64,000 bases of DNA from Anaerolineae bacterium (GCA_022822545.1 JAJEBE010000039.1:1-64000), one strand, 5' to 3'; counted from the first letter of the stretch, positions 26,429 through 36,382 are shown. The notes: generated by a model not told the origin, from the letters alone. Numbers and translations: made by a program.

Positions 26429-27787
26429 ATGTTGGATACTTTTGAAACACGAGTTCCCGTTACTGTGCTGACCGGCTTTCTGGGGTCAGGCAAAACCACA
26501 CTGCTCAACCGCATCCTGACCGAAAATCACGGCAAAAAAATCGCGGTGATTGAGAATGAATTTGGCGAGGTCGGCATCGATAACGACCTGGTCATTGGCG
26601 CGGAAGAAGAAATCTTCGAGATGAACAACGGCTGTATCTGCTGCACCGTGCGGGGTGATTTGATTCGCATCCTTGGCCATCTTATGAAACGCCGCGACAA
26701 GTTTGATTACATCATGATCGAAACCACGGGCATGGCCGATCCCGGTCCCGTCGCGCAAACCTTTTACGTCGATGATGACATGCAGCAGAAGCTCCATTTG
26801 GATGCGATTGTCACGTTGGTCGACGCCAAGCATATCTGGGAACATATTGACGACAGCGACGAAGCCAAAGAACAGGTTGCCTTTGCTGATGTAATCCTGC
26901 TCAACAAAATTGATCTGGTCGCCCCGGAAGACCTCGAGAAGCTGGAAGCCCGCATCAAAGGCATGAACAGCATGGCGAAAATCTACCGCAGCCGCGACGC
27001 GGTGGTCGAGATGGACAAGATCCTGAATGTGGGCGGCTTCAACCTCGACCGGGCGCTGGAAATCGACCCGAAGTTCATGGAGCCGGAATACCCGTTTGAA
27101 TGGTCGGGTATCTATCAACTGAACAGCGGGACCTACGAGTGGGTGATGGGTGAAGGTCCTGACCCGGCAATGGGAGCGGCGCTGTTGCCGCTGGCGAATA
27201 TGGGATTAGCGGCGAAGGAAGCAACCCTGATGGACGCAGTGCTGACCTTCTCTGAAGATGAGCAGGCCCTGGAGGCAGGCGAAATGATGCGCCTGGGCAA
27301 AGGACAGTACAACCAACTCGTGCTGAACGAAAACGGTGAGACCGTCTTCAATTTCGCGATCCAACAGCCGGGCTATTACATGCTGTTCACCGAACATCAC
27401 CCGGATGAATTCGACGCGCGTTTGTGCGGCGCGGGGTCCGTGCTTGACCCGCTCGAGACCCGTGAGTACAAGCCCGATCATGAACACGACGAAGAAGTGA
27501 CTTCCGTTGGCATTACCCTCGCCGGCGATCTCCAGTTAGAGAAGCTCAATGGCTGGCTCAGCCTGCTCCTGCGCGAACACGGACAGGACATCTTCCGTAT
27601 GAAGGGCGTGTTGAGCGTGCGCGGTTGGGATGAGCGCTTCGTTTTTCAGGGGGTGCATATGCTCTTTGATGGCCGCCCCGATCGTCCCTGGGGGAAGGAA
27701 CTGCGTCATAACAAGATGATCTTTATCGGGCGTCACCTGGATCGGGCTGCGCTGGAAAACGGCTTCCGCGAATGTCTCGCATCATGA
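26429..27787 (+). CDS. COG0523 family GTPase (CobW/ZNG1-like metal chaperone)
   Basis: 452-aa G3E-family GTPase. Walker [10 protein letters not shown] starts at residue 16; CxCC is at C69, C71, C72; the ETTGMADP switch is near 98-105; NKID is at 159-162; a CobW C-terminal domain lies at about 365-450 after a long insert. Proteins of this family deliver zinc or another metal to client enzymes using GTP. GAGGAGG precedes the ATG. It sits between the mini COG0523 gene and a WD40 gene whose start overlaps its stop. The Zur-type operators upstream suggest induction under zinc shortage. Confidence 0.92.
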   Translation: MLDTFETRVPVTVLTGFLGSGKTTLLNRILTENHGKKIAVIENEFGEVGIDNDLVIGAEEEIFEMNNGCICCTVRGDLIRILGHLMKRRDKFDYIMIETTGMADPGPVAQTFYVDDDMQQKLHLDAIVTLVDAKHIWEHIDDSDEAKEQVAFADVILLNKIDLVAPEDLEKLEARIKGMNSMAKIYRSRDAVVEMDKILNVGGFNLDRALEIDPKFMEPEYPFEWSGIYQLNSGTYEWVMGEGPDPAMGAALLPLANMGLAAKEATLMDAVLTFSEDEQALEAGEMMRLGKGQYNQLVLNENGETVFNFAIQQPGYYMLFTEHHPDEFDARLCGAGSVLDPLETREYKPDHEHDEEVTSVGITLAGDLQLEKLNGWLSLLLREHGQDIFRMKGVLSVRGWDERFVFQGVHMLFDGRPDRPWGKELRHNKMIFIGRHLDRAALENGFRECLAS

Positions 27788-28833
27788 TGCAGCGCAAGCG
27801 CAAATCCAAACCAGCACAGCCACCGCTCAAGGCAATATGGCGCGCCAACATTGACGATCATCCGATCGGGCTGGCATGGTCGCCGGATGGCAAGAGCCTG
27901 GCGGTTGCGGGGGTGTCTGGTCCAATCACGCTGTTTAATGGCGCTGATGGCGCGGTTCAGCACAAGTTGCCCGGTCACGCCCTCGATACGATGGCAATTT
28001 CCTGGCACAGGGACAGCCGCCTCCTCGCCAGCGTCGGGCAAGATGGCAAGGTGCGGCTTTGGGATGTCGAGACAGGAAGGCAGAGATCTGAAATGGCGGG
28101 CGGGGCGAGCTGGGTGGAGCGCGTCGCTTTCAGCCCGGTGGGTGATTGGCTGGTGTCGGCCGCCGGGCGCAAACTGCGACTGTGGAACAGCAGCGGGGAA
28201 TTGATCCGCGAATATCCCGATGCGAACAGCACTATTACGGATATCAAGTGGCGCTATGACGGCAAGCAGTTCGCCATCTCCGCCTACAATGGAGTCGTGC
28301 TCTATGACCCTACGGAGGCGGAACCGCTGCACCGTTTCGAATGGCAGGGGTCGACGCTGACATTGGAATGGAGTCCCGATGGTAAATACATTGCCACCGG
28401 CGACCAGGACTCGACGGTGCATTTCTGGATCGCCGATAGCGGGAAAGATCTGCAGATGTGGGGCTACGAAACGAAGGTGCTGGAACTGGCATGGAGCTTC
28501 AATAGCCGCTATTTGGCGACCGGCGGCGGGACTCAGGCAGTGGTCTGGGACTGTTCCGGCAAGGGGCCAGAAAACACCCGACCGCTAATGTTGGAAGGTC
28601 ATCAGCAGCTCATCAAGCATCTGAAATTTCAGCGACGGGGTATGTTGCTGGCATCCGGCGGCAATGATGGTATGTTGGCGATCTGGAAGGTCAAGAAGAA
28701 GAAAGCCGCTTTACTGGCGGATGCTGTGTTCAAAGCGCCGATTGCCAGCTTGGCTTGGTCACCGGATGATCGCCGTATCGCGGTGGCAGATGAGAGTGGC
28801 ACCCTGTCGATAGCGGCAGTGCGGCGATTTTGA
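27784..28833 (+). CDS. WD40 repeat beta-propeller protein
   Basis: 349-aa cytoplasmic protein made almost wholly of about eight WD40-type repeats (for example [20 protein letters not shown] and [19 protein letters not shown]). The ATG overlaps the stop of the COG0523 gene (ATGA), so the two are translationally coupled and probably form one complex. No signal peptide or catalytic domain. It probably works as a scaffold for the metal chaperone or its client; that role is inferred from coupling only. An upstream ATG at 27772 is also in frame. Confidence 0.88.
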   Translation: MMQRKRKSKPAQPPLKAIWRANIDDHPIGLAWSPDGKSLAVAGVSGPITLFNGADGAVQHKLPGHALDTMAISWHRDSRLLASVGQDGKVRLWDVETGRQRSEMAGGASWVERVAFSPVGDWLVSAAGRKLRLWNSSGELIREYPDANSTITDIKWRYDGKQFAISAYNGVVLYDPTEAEPLHRFEWQGSTLTLEWSPDGKYIATGDQDSTVHFWIADSGKDLQMWGYETKVLELAWSFNSRYLATGGGTQAVVWDCSGKGPENTRPLMLEGHQQLIKHLKFQRRGMLLASGGNDGMLAIWKVKKKKAALLADAVFKAPIASLAWSPDDRRIAVADESGTLSIAAVRRF

Positions 28834-28894
28834 GAAACGTGTTCTATATGAAATATTCCCCCTCGCATACCGCCTAAAAAGTCGTTCTGAGTGA

Positions 28895-29104
28895 ATGTCT
28901 GAGCGAGAAGCCCTACGAGTTGGGCGGGTTACAGGCAAAGACCGCCGGCCGGCCGGGCTTATAGTCGTTACTGCGTTTGAATCGAGAAGGGCAATGACAC
29001 GGTACTTGACGGAAATCTCTTGGGAAACTGAGGTTTGGCTGGCAGATGCGCCGGACCACCTGATTCATTTTGATGGTGAAAGATTCTTGGGTCCTTATCT
29101 ATAA
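28895..29104 (+). CDS. Small hypothetical protein
   Basis: 69-aa reading frame after the zinc-type island, not recognised. The N-terminal part is basic. The C-terminal half (SWETEVWLADAPDHLIHFDG) looks like folded protein sequence, with Trp/Asp/His-rich strands. No clear Shine-Dalgarno. It may be a small free-standing protein or the remnant of a larger one. Confidence 0.4.
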   Translation: MSEREALRVGRVTGKDRRPAGLIVVTAFESRRAMTRYLTEISWETEVWLADAPDHLIHFDGERFLGPYL

Positions 29105-29159
29105 TGCGTGTCGTACTTAGTATCCCATCCGTTATCATACGCCTAAGAGATTGCTTGAA

Positions 29160-30047
29160 ATGGCCGACGTCTCTCCTCTGACGATTCAATACCTTGCGCT
29201 GCTCAAGCGGCATCTGCCCGAATTGGCCTTCCGCCAGGCTCGGCTCCTGCCGGCCTCCGGTCAGTTCAACCATGTACTCAGCCTCGATGAGCGCTGGATT
29301 TTCCGCTTTCCCAAGAGCGTTCATGTGGCGGCCGATCTGGCGCATGAGCTTGAAATATTGCCGCGCTTGGCGGGGCGGCTGCCGTTGTCTATCCCGGCGC
29401 CGACATTCTGGGCTGAGGACGACGACACGGGGCGCGCGCTTTTTATGGGCTACGCGATGCTGCCCGGCGAACCCCTGCTTCGCGAGCGCTATGCGCGACT
29501 GCAAGGAGACGCGGGAGTAGTGGGGCGGATTGCGGACGATCTCGCTGGTTTCTTGCGGACGCTGCACCGGATTCCGTCGGTTGATCTTGGGCTTGAACCG
29601 ACGGCCGACGATGCGCGGGCTGCCTGGGCGCGTTACTATGCCGATATCCGCGAGCGGCTCTATCCGTACATGCGGGCCGACGCTCGCTGCGATGTTGGCC
29701 GGGACTTTGACATGGCGCTGAATGACGAAGCGCTCTGGCAATATGAGAGCTGCTTGATCCATGGCGACTTCGGCACGGGCAATATCCTGATTCAGGACGG
29801 TTGTGTCAGCGGCATCATCGATTTCAGCTTCTGCGCTATCGGTGATCCGGCGCAAGATCTGGGCGCTCTGCTCGCTAGCTACGGCGACGAGTTCGTCGAG
29901 CGGACGCTGGCGCATTATCCGGCTCTGCGCGCGCATCTGCCGCGAGCGCGCTTTTATCGGGGCAATTACGCTTTGCTGCAAGCGCTCTTCGCCCTGCGCG
30001 ATGGCGATCGGGCGGAATTCGAAGATGGCATTGCCGGTTATCGTTAG
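29160..30047 (+). CDS. Aminoglycoside phosphotransferase (APH)-fold kinase
   Basis: 295-aa small-molecule kinase of the APH family. The catalytic loop is CLIHGDFGTGNIL (HGD with the downstream Asn) and the metal-binding Asp lies in IIDFSFCAIGDPAQDLG. The N-terminal ATP lobe includes FNHVLSLDERWIFRFPKS. The substrate could be an aminoglycoside, a sugar or another hydroxylated compound; APH-fold genes in environmental bacteria are often metabolic, so resistance should not be assumed. A TTG at 29151 could add 3 residues. Not linked in an operon. Confidence 0.85.
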   Translation: MADVSPLTIQYLALLKRHLPELAFRQARLLPASGQFNHVLSLDERWIFRFPKSVHVAADLAHELEILPRLAGRLPLSIPAPTFWAEDDDTGRALFMGYAMLPGEPLLRERYARLQGDAGVVGRIADDLAGFLRTLHRIPSVDLGLEPTADDARAAWARYYADIRERLYPYMRADARCDVGRDFDMALNDEALWQYESCLIHGDFGTGNILIQDGCVSGIIDFSFCAIGDPAQDLGALLASYGDEFVERTLAHYPALRAHLPRARFYRGNYALLQALFALRDGDRAEFEDGIAGYR

Positions 30048-30103
30048 CGGCGGCGGGGGCGAGAAATAGTGCCTGCGGGCGTCCATTACGCTCGGGGCAA
30101 CTA

Positions 30104-30112
30104 TGCTATAAT
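30104..30112 (+). promoter_or_regulatory. Extended -10 promoter element
   Basis: TGC-TATAAT, 42 nt upstream of the TPR gene. The 12-mer CTATGCTATAAT is identical to that at 48647-48658 before the GH5 gene. No good -35 is visible. Confidence 0.5.
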
Positions 30113-30153
30113 TCCTTGTAATTTGTTATGCAAACAGAATAAGCGGGACCTTT

Positions 30154-32793
30154 ATGGCGGAAATCAGCCTGCGGGAATATCAAGACAAGATTAAGAGCCT
30201 GGCTGCCGATGAGCGCTTCGACGAAGTCATCGCGCATGCGCGGCATATTCTCAAGTCGCAGCCGAAGAATCTGCGCGCCTACGAATTTCTGGGCAGCGCG
30301 CTCTTTGCCAAGGGGCGCTGGGAGGAAGCGGCCAATATATTGCGGCGGATGCTCGGCGCGAAGCCACAGGACTTCGAGACGCATCTGCGCCTGGGGCAGT
30401 CTTATCAGCAGTTGGAGCAGTATGACCGCGCGATATGGCATGCCGAGCGCGCCCTGGACCAGATGCCGAATGACGCGACGGCCACTGGATTGATCCGCGC
30501 GCTCTACCGTCAGCATCGACAAGAAGAGGTCGAGCGCCTGCAAATGACGGCGGGCGCCCTGGCGCAACAGCATATCCGCGGCAACCTGCTGGCCGAAGCG
30601 CTGGATACACTGGACACAGCGCTGGCGCGCAACCCGGAGCGGCTGGACCTGCGACTGCTGCGCGCGCGCGCGCTTTGGCTGGATGGCCAGCGCATGGACG
30701 CCGCCGAATCCGCCGTTGAGATTCTGGAGCGCTTGCCCTACGCCATCGACGCGAACCGCATCATGACCGAGCTTTGGCTGGCGGAGCAGCGCCCCTCGGA
30801 TGCGCAGACCTATTTGAAGCGCATTGAAGAGCTTGATCCCTACCTGGCGCGTCAATTGGCGGCCGGCCAGCCCGCCCCCGATGACTTGCTGCAACTCGAC
30901 GAGTTGGATTACAACAGCATTTCCTCGCGCGAACACGCCATCGTAGATCCGGAATGGCTGCGCGAGCGCGGCGAGGATAGCGGCTTGGGCGCCTTATTCG
31001 GCATCGACGAGGCGGAGGCGGCGCACGAGGAACAGGTCACCGCCGATCTCGATGATTTGCTTTCGGATGACGAAATCGAAACGTTGTTCAGCGAATTGGT
31101 GACCGGCGAAGCGGTGGCTGAAGTCAGCGAAGCCAAGTTTGAGGATGAGGCCGAGCCGGTTGTCGATGCGCTTGCTGAGCAGGGCTTGCTGCCTGACGCG
31201 CCTCAAGGAGGCATCGTCGCTGATGAGTCAGATGAGCTAGATGATATCCTGGCGCAAATGAGCGCGCCCGAGCCGGAAGTCGCCGACGGCGAAAGCGGCG
31301 TCATCAGCGATGCCCTCGACAATGAATTGGCGAGCCTGCTCGAGCAATTGGATGAGGACGGCGAAGGCAACGAGGATGGCGATTGGATGGCGGAGATCCA
31401 GCAGGGCAGCCTGGAGTTGGGCGCCGACGATGAGTCGCTGGAGTATCTCGAAGATTTCGACCGCGAGTGGGTCCAGGAGCCGGACGATGCGGAAGCGGGC
31501 GGCGCGCCCTGGCTTTCGGCCGCCATGCGCGAATCCCTAGACAAGGATGCGGACGGCGACTTCGACCTGATTGGCGATGATGAGCAACTGCGGAACCTGC
31601 TCAATCGCACATCGGATACCGAGCCGATTCACCGTAGTGATATTGAAGATTGGCTGAATGCCGAACGGGATGTCGAATCGGGCGAATCGGAAGAACGCTA
31701 CCTCGATATTGAAGACGAGCTGCTGCATTCGCCGCCGGCGCGTTCCTGGCTGGAAGATATTGAGGCTGATGCCTCAGCCGGCCCGACCGCCAGCGACGAC
31801 CCGAACCGAGAGAACGCCGCCTTGATCGATAGTTGGCAATCCGAGTTGGGCGACGACCAGGACGACGATCCTTATGTCGATTGGCTCAAGGACGATCCCA
31901 ACGAGTTGGATGATGACTTGGGCATATTTGCTGTCGGGGCGGATGAAGCGGAAGGCGCCGCGCCGGCGCTATCGCCGGAGGCCGGGGACGCGGAAGAGCA
32001 AGCGCGGGCCTGGGGCTTGAGCGATCCCGATCAACTGGCGGATTTCGTTGAACAAGGCGCCCATGCCGGCGCCAGCGCGCCCGATTGGCTGAACGCCGTC
32101 GTGCCGGGCCTGGACCGCGAGAATGACGCCTCGACCGACGATGTCAATGAATACGCGCGTCCGATGGCGCCGCCGGGCAAGGAATTCGCCTGGGTCAGCG
32201 ATATCGTGGAGGAAGAGACGGGCGAGATGCAGGCGGTTGACCCGGCCGAAGTGGACGAGACGCTGTACTTCCGCTTCAGCAAGCCGCCCGCCTGGCTCGT
32301 GAGCATGCAGGCGAAAGCGGGGGGCATAGCCGAAGGCGTCACCGCCTTAAGCATCGACGCCGATATGGAATCGCTCGAGCTTGATGATCTGACCTTTGAC
32401 AACTACTTCAGCTTCGATACGCCAACGGATAAACTGGATGTGATCAATCTTGACGAAGACACACAAGAATTGAGCTTCGTCGGGTTGGATTGGGACGACT
32501 ACTTCGATCTGGAATCACCGACCGAGAAGACCATCGCCATCACGCTGGACGAAAGCGCGATGGGCCTGGACTATGACGAGCTCGGTGTAGAGGACGATGA
32601 TTTCACTTTCGCGAAAGACCGTGAGAAATCGCCCGATCCCTTGCTGGATGCCGAGGGCGATCTCTTTAGCGATATCGGCTTGGACGACGAGACAGAGCCG
32701 AAGGACCGCCCTCTCTGGCTCGAGTACAACGATAGGGCTGACGATTCCGATTCTGATGATTCGGATCGCCGCAGCGGACAATCGACGCTATAA
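30154..32793 (+). CDS. TPR protein with long acidic tail carrying repeated W-L motifs
   Basis: 879-aa cytoplasmic protein. Residues 1 to about 240 form TPR-like helix pairs (YEFLGSALFAKGRWEEAANI, LRLGQSYQQLEQYDRAI). From about 250 on it is highly acidic and low in complexity, rich in Asp, Glu and Ala. Short motifs of the type (D/S/A)WLxx recur near residues 267, 500, 532, 577, 645 and 714. They look like linear binding motifs spaced in a disordered tail. No catalytic domain. The next gene, 39 nt downstream, has the mirror order (acidic, then TPR). Probably a scaffold; function unknown. Confidence 0.8.
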   Translation: MAEISLREYQDKIKSLAADERFDEVIAHARHILKSQPKNLRAYEFLGSALFAKGRWEEAANILRRMLGAKPQDFETHLRLGQSYQQLEQYDRAIWHAERALDQMPNDATATGLIRALYRQHRQEEVERLQMTAGALAQQHIRGNLLAEALDTLDTALARNPERLDLRLLRARALWLDGQRMDAAESAVEILERLPYAIDANRIMTELWLAEQRPSDAQTYLKRIEELDPYLARQLAAGQPAPDDLLQLDELDYNSISSREHAIVDPEWLRERGEDSGLGALFGIDEAEAAHEEQVTADLDDLLSDDEIETLFSELVTGEAVAEVSEAKFEDEAEPVVDALAEQGLLPDAPQGGIVADESDELDDILAQMSAPEPEVADGESGVISDALDNELASLLEQLDEDGEGNEDGDWMAEIQQGSLELGADDESLEYLEDFDREWVQEPDDAEAGGAPWLSAAMRESLDKDADGDFDLIGDDEQLRNLLNRTSDTEPIHRSDIEDWLNAERDVESGESEERYLDIEDELLHSPPARSWLEDIEADASAGPTASDDPNRENAALIDSWQSELGDDQDDDPYVDWLKDDPNELDDDLGIFAVGADEAEGAAPALSPEAGDAEEQARAWGLSDPDQLADFVEQGAHAGASAPDWLNAVVPGLDRENDASTDDVNEYARPMAPPGKEFAWVSDIVEEETGEMQAVDPAEVDETLYFRFSKPPAWLVSMQAKAGGIAEGVTALSIDADMESLELDDLTFDNYFSFDTPTDKLDVINLDEDTQELSFVGLDWDDYFDLESPTEKTIAITLDESAMGLDYDELGVEDDDFTFAKDREKSPDPLLDAEGDLFSDIGLDDETEPKDRPLWLEYNDRADDSDSDDSDRRSGQSTL

Positions 32794-32832
32794 TCTGAAA
32801 CCCTTTGCGCAAATTCAATCCTTCCTGGCCGC

Positions 32833-34020
32833 ATGAGAGACGCGCCGATGTTTGCAGACCCTGAATTGCCCGATTTCGATTCGATGTCCCAGGAAGAGCT
32901 CATCGAATGGCTGGAGCAGTTGGCGAAGAGCCACGGCGCGGCCGCTTCCGAATTCCTCGATGATTACGCGGGCGATCAAGCGCTGGCGCAGGAGGATGAG
33001 CTGGAGGACGGCGATGACTGGTCGGACTGGCTGGATGACAGATTGCCCGGTGAAAGGGCGATCGCCGCGGACGACAACTTTATCGCGGATGCCGGCTTGG
33101 GGTCGGGCGATCCCGATCCGCCGGTCGACCTGAGCTTGCTGGATGACGAGGACACCGCGGCCACCGCCTCGCTGGATTGGCTGGATGAGATCATCGCGGC
33201 CCAAAACGTTGATGAATTGCCTGACTTCAAGAGCCTGGAGACCGAGGCGCAAGCGACGGGGAACCCGCGCGGCTTGCCTGGCGATGACGATGACGATGAC
33301 CCGCTGGACTGGCTCAACGCCTTGGATACCAACGGTGTGACGGCCTCGTCTAGCGGGGGGGCATCGTATGACGCCGATTTCCCGGAAGACTTCGATGAAA
33401 CCTGGGAGGATGACGAGACGCTCGACGACCTGGAAGACGAGAGTTTGTACTCGCGGAATGCTGACGGGCCGACCAGCTTTATCGAGTCGCTGGCGGGCTT
33501 GGAAGACCGCGAGGCGGAACAGCACAGCACACAATCGATGGCGCCGGTGCCGGATTCTACGCCCGTGGACAAGCCCGAAGCGCATGAGAGGGTCGTTGTC
33601 GCCGCAGCCGACCGCGATGACAGCTTGACCAGAGCCTTCCTCATCCAGGAGCGCGACGCGGATCTGGAAGCCTGGTACGCCGAACGTTTGCTCGCGGTCA
33701 CGACAAGCGGGGCGCCTGCCGATCAGCCGCCGCCGATCAAGCCGGGAAAACCGCCGCCGCCCGGGCTGAAGGCCGCCATCTTTTCCGCGCGGGACAAGGT
33801 CAAAGCGGAGAATCTTGCCGACGCGCTGCTGGATTATGAGACGCTCTTGGGCACGACCGCGGGCTTGCAGTGGGTTGTGCATGATATGCGCGCTTTGATC
33901 GCGCAAGAGCAATACCGCGATAAGCCGGCCGTGCATCGTGTGCTGGGTGATGCCTTGATGCGCCAGGGTTATCTCAATGCGGCGCTGAATGTCTACCGCC
34001 ACGCGCTCTCCCTGCTCTAA
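32833..34020 (+). CDS. Acidic protein with W-L motifs and C-terminal TPR
   Basis: 395-aa partner of the preceding gene. A short N-terminal helical segment (MSQEELIEWLEQLAKSHG) is followed by a long acidic stretch with WL motifs (SDWLDDR, LDWLDEI, LDWLNAL), then a C-terminal TPR-like domain (ADALLDYETLLG, VHRVLGDALMRQGYLNAALN). Layout mirrors the upstream protein, so the pair may descend from one long TPR-acidic-TPR protein or bind each other. A TATAAT (32789-32794) overlapping the upstream stop codon could give it its own promoter. Function unknown. Confidence 0.75.
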   Translation: MRDAPMFADPELPDFDSMSQEELIEWLEQLAKSHGAAASEFLDDYAGDQALAQEDELEDGDDWSDWLDDRLPGERAIAADDNFIADAGLGSGDPDPPVDLSLLDDEDTAATASLDWLDEIIAAQNVDELPDFKSLETEAQATGNPRGLPGDDDDDDPLDWLNALDTNGVTASSSGGASYDADFPEDFDETWEDDETLDDLEDESLYSRNADGPTSFIESLAGLEDREAEQHSTQSMAPVPDSTPVDKPEAHERVVVAAADRDDSLTRAFLIQERDADLEAWYAERLLAVTTSGAPADQPPPIKPGKPPPPGLKAAIFSARDKVKAENLADALLDYETLLGTTAGLQWVVHDMRALIAQEQYRDKPAVHRVLGDALMRQGYLNAALNVYRHALSLL

Positions 34021-34024
34021 ACCG

Positions 34025-35119
34025 ATGTCGCCCGCTTTCATTGAAGCGCTGCTCCGCTGGTATCGCGGCGGCCGCGCGGATCTGCCTTGGCGGCGCGAGC
34101 CCAGCCCCTATCATGTTTGGCTGTCCGAAGTCATGCTGCAGCAGACCCAGGTGGAGACGGTCATCCCCTACTATCTGCGCTTCATTGACGCCTATCCCAC
34201 GATCGCTGACCTGGCGCGGGCGTCCCTTGATGATGTGCTGAAACTCTGGGAGGGCTTGGGGTATTACAGCCGCGCGCGCAATCTGCATCGCGCCGCCGGC
34301 GTCATTGTGGCGGATTATGGCGGTATTTTGCCCGGCGATGTGAGCGAATTGCGGAAGCTGCCGGGAATCGGGCGCTACACTGCCGGCGCCATCGCCAGTA
34401 TCGCTTTTGGTCGCCCGGCGCCCGTGCTGGACGGCAATGTGACGCGCGTCTTCACGCGCTTGCTCGACCTGGATGACGACATCACTGTGAACGCCACTCA
34501 AGAGAAATTGTGGACGATCGCCGCTGACTGGCTGCCGCAGTCGGGGGCGGGCGATTACAATCAGGCGCTGATGGAACTGGGGCAGAAGGTGTGCCGGCCC
34601 GGCAATCCGCGATGCGAGGCTTGTCCCGTGCGGCCGCACTGCCGCGCCTTTGCTTTGGGCAGCGTTGCCGAGCGGCCGGTGCGGACGAAGCGCGCGCCGA
34701 GGCCGCATTATGACGTCGCCGCTGGCATAATAAGGGATGGTCAGGGGCGCTTGCTGATCGCGCAGCGCCCGCTCGACGGCTTGCTGGGCGGCTTGTGGGA
34801 GTTCCCCGGCGGCAAGGCCGAAGGCGGGGAGAGCCTTGAACAATGCTTGCGGCGCGAACTGCGGGAGGAGCTCGCGATCGAAGTGGAGGTTGGGGAATTG
34901 TTCATGGTCGTCGAGCATGGCTTCACGCATTTTAAGATCACGCTGCACGCCTTTGAGTGTCGTTATCTGCGGGCGCTGCCGCCGTACGCTGAGCCGCAAG
35001 CCCTCCAAGCGCTGGGCTGGGCTTGGACGGGCGAGGAGCAGTTGGGGGGCTACAGCTTCGGCAAAGCTGATCGGCAGGTCATCGCTGAGTTGCGGCGACG
35101 GCGGGAGACGCTATTGTAG
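34025..35119 (+). CDS. mutY: A/G-specific adenine DNA glycosylase MutY
   Basis: DNA repair glycosylase that removes adenine opposite 8-oxoguanine, 364 aa. Catalytic Glu35 lies in SEVMLQQTQVE, the helix-hairpin-helix is LPGIGRYTAG, the catalytic Asp136 is in VLDGNVTRV, and the 4Fe-4S cluster ligands are C190, C197, C200 and C206. The C-terminal domain is Nudix-like and, unusually for MutY, keeps almost the whole Nudix box (GGKAEGGESLEQCLRRELRE). The ATG at 34025 is 4 nt after the previous stop. An in-frame start at 33989 would overlap that gene. Confidence 0.95.
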   Translation: MSPAFIEALLRWYRGGRADLPWRREPSPYHVWLSEVMLQQTQVETVIPYYLRFIDAYPTIADLARASLDDVLKLWEGLGYYSRARNLHRAAGVIVADYGGILPGDVSELRKLPGIGRYTAGAIASIAFGRPAPVLDGNVTRVFTRLLDLDDDITVNATQEKLWTIAADWLPQSGAGDYNQALMELGQKVCRPGNPRCEACPVRPHCRAFALGSVAERPVRTKRAPRPHYDVAAGIIRDGQGRLLIAQRPLDGLLGGLWEFPGGKAEGGESLEQCLRRELREELAIEVEVGELFMVVEHGFTHFKITLHAFECRYLRALPPYAEPQALQALGWAWTGEEQLGGYSFGKADRQVIAELRRRRETLL

Positions 35120-35157
35120 GCGCGTCTTAGCCCGGCGCGATCGGGATGCCCAAACCC

Positions 35158-35186
35158 TTGGATAACAACTGGAAGTCTACTAAAAT
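35158..35186 (+). promoter_or_regulatory. Promoter of the transglutaminase-like gene
   Basis: TTGGAT, 17-nt spacer, TAAAAT (35181-35186). It places the start of transcription near 35193, so translation must begin further downstream. Confidence 0.5.
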
Positions 35187-35223
35187 GCCATCTGCTGTCC
35201 ACGCTATGAGAATCCAAACAAAC

Positions 35224-36114
35224 ATGACAACGCGTGACTACTACTGTCAGCAAGGTCCTATCACCGATCCCGGTGATTACGCTGGTCTCTACGATGCGCT
35301 GCCCGATGATATCGCCGGGATATGTCGAGCCGCGCAGGGGCTAATCGTGCATTACGCCGCGCCGGTGCATCGTCCGACGCCCGAGCGCCTGCACGAGATT
35401 GACTGCCGCTATATGAGCGCCATGCTCAAACGCATCCTTGAACTGGACGACCGCCCGCTGACAGAAGCGCGCCCGGTGGAAAAGAGACTGGTGGGATGTT
35501 GTCGCGATATCACTGTGCTGGTCGTCTCTATTTTGCGCCACAAGGGTATTCCCGCACGGGCTCGATATGGTACCGCAACATATTTTGATGTCGGATATTT
35601 CGACGATCATGTCATTCTTGAGTATTGGAATGGAATGCGTTGGGTGGGGGTGGATAGCGAACTCAGCCCAGAGGTTATTGAGCACTTCAATATTCGCTTT
35701 GATCCTCTCAATGTGCCAGACAATCAATTCCTGCGCGGTGGCATGGGCTGGCTGATGTGCCGCAGCGGCGCAGCCGATCCGGACCGCTTTGGCTTGGGTC
35801 CTAATTCGCCACTGCGCGGCTGGGAGTTTATCGTTACCGAAACGCTGCTGGACCTGGCGGCGCTGAACCGGCTGGAAATGCTATGTTGGGATTCCTGGGG
35901 CATGGGCAAAACATCGTTGGACCTGTCTGACGATGACAAGCTCTTCCTCGATGAGATCGCTCGCGTCACCTTGGACGAATCTCGCTCCCACGAATGGCAG
36001 CGACTCTTTAAGGACGACCGATTGCGTATCCCGCTCGTAATTGAAAGCTTCTCGCCGGCAGTCAAGCCCGAGGACATGCCCTTAACGGTTGCGCTTGGAT
36101 TTGTAAACCAGTAG
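35224..36114 (+). CDS. Transglutaminase-like protein
   Basis: About 296 aa, papain-like transglutaminase core. The likely triad is Cys93 (VGCCRDITVL), His129 (FDDHVILEYW) and Asp144 (WVGVDSEL), in correct order and spacing. Such bacterial proteins act as proteases or amide-modifying enzymes, mostly cytoplasmic when no signal peptide is present, as here. In-frame starts at 35146 and 35185 lie upstream of or inside the predicted promoter, so 35206 or 35224 is preferred; no Shine-Dalgarno decides between them. It stands alone. Confidence 0.8.
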   Translation: MTTRDYYCQQGPITDPGDYAGLYDALPDDIAGICRAAQGLIVHYAAPVHRPTPERLHEIDCRYMSAMLKRILELDDRPLTEARPVEKRLVGCCRDITVLVVSILRHKGIPARARYGTATYFDVGYFDDHVILEYWNGMRWVGVDSELSPEVIEHFNIRFDPLNVPDNQFLRGGMGWLMCRSGAADPDRFGLGPNSPLRGWEFIVTETLLDLAALNRLEMLCWDSWGMGKTSLDLSDDDKLFLDEIARVTLDESRSHEWQRLFKDDRLRIPLVIESFSPAVKPEDMPLTVALGFVNQ

Positions 36115-36136
36115 TGATTGTAGACCTAACTCGGCA

Positions 36137-36142
36137 TATAAT
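36137..36142 (+). promoter_or_regulatory. -10 box before the retropepsin pair
   Basis: TATAAT, 37 nt upstream of the small partner gene. No convincing -35 sequence. Confidence 0.35.
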
Positions 36143-36178
36143 CAGTTTCGCATCTGGCAGCCGAAAGGACGGCGGAAA

Positions 36179-36382
36179 ATGCTCTCAGAAGAATTGCTCG
36201 AACAGGTCAAACGCCTGGACGAGAACGACAAGCTTGAGCTTGTACAGTTGCTGATTGAGGATCTCAAGCTGGTGGGTACCGCTTATGAGATCTATACGCC
36301 ATTTGGCAATGAGGCGGCAGCGCGAATGCTGCAAGCCAAGCTACAGAGGCTAGAACTCTCGACTCAGCCAGAAATTGAATAA
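36179..36382 (+). CDS. Small helical protein coupled to a retropepsin
   Basis: 67-aa protein, predicted mostly helical and acidic at the N-terminus (LSEELLEQVKRLDENDKLEL). It resembles the small partner or antitoxin-like proteins that start with an LxxxVxxLs-xeKLxLvqxL helix. Its stop overlaps the next start (TAATG), so the two are translationally coupled. GGACGG lies before the ATG. Function not known; a regulatory or chaperone role for the protease is inferred. Confidence 0.7.
   Translation: MLSEELLEQVKRLDENDKLELVQLLIEDLKLVGTAYEIYTPFGNEAAARMLQAKLQRLELSTQPEIE

Noticed and set aside
29160..30047. Antibiotic resistance gene
   Set aside because: The APH fold alone does not show resistance; there is no mobile context and the sequence does not match a named aminoglycoside class.
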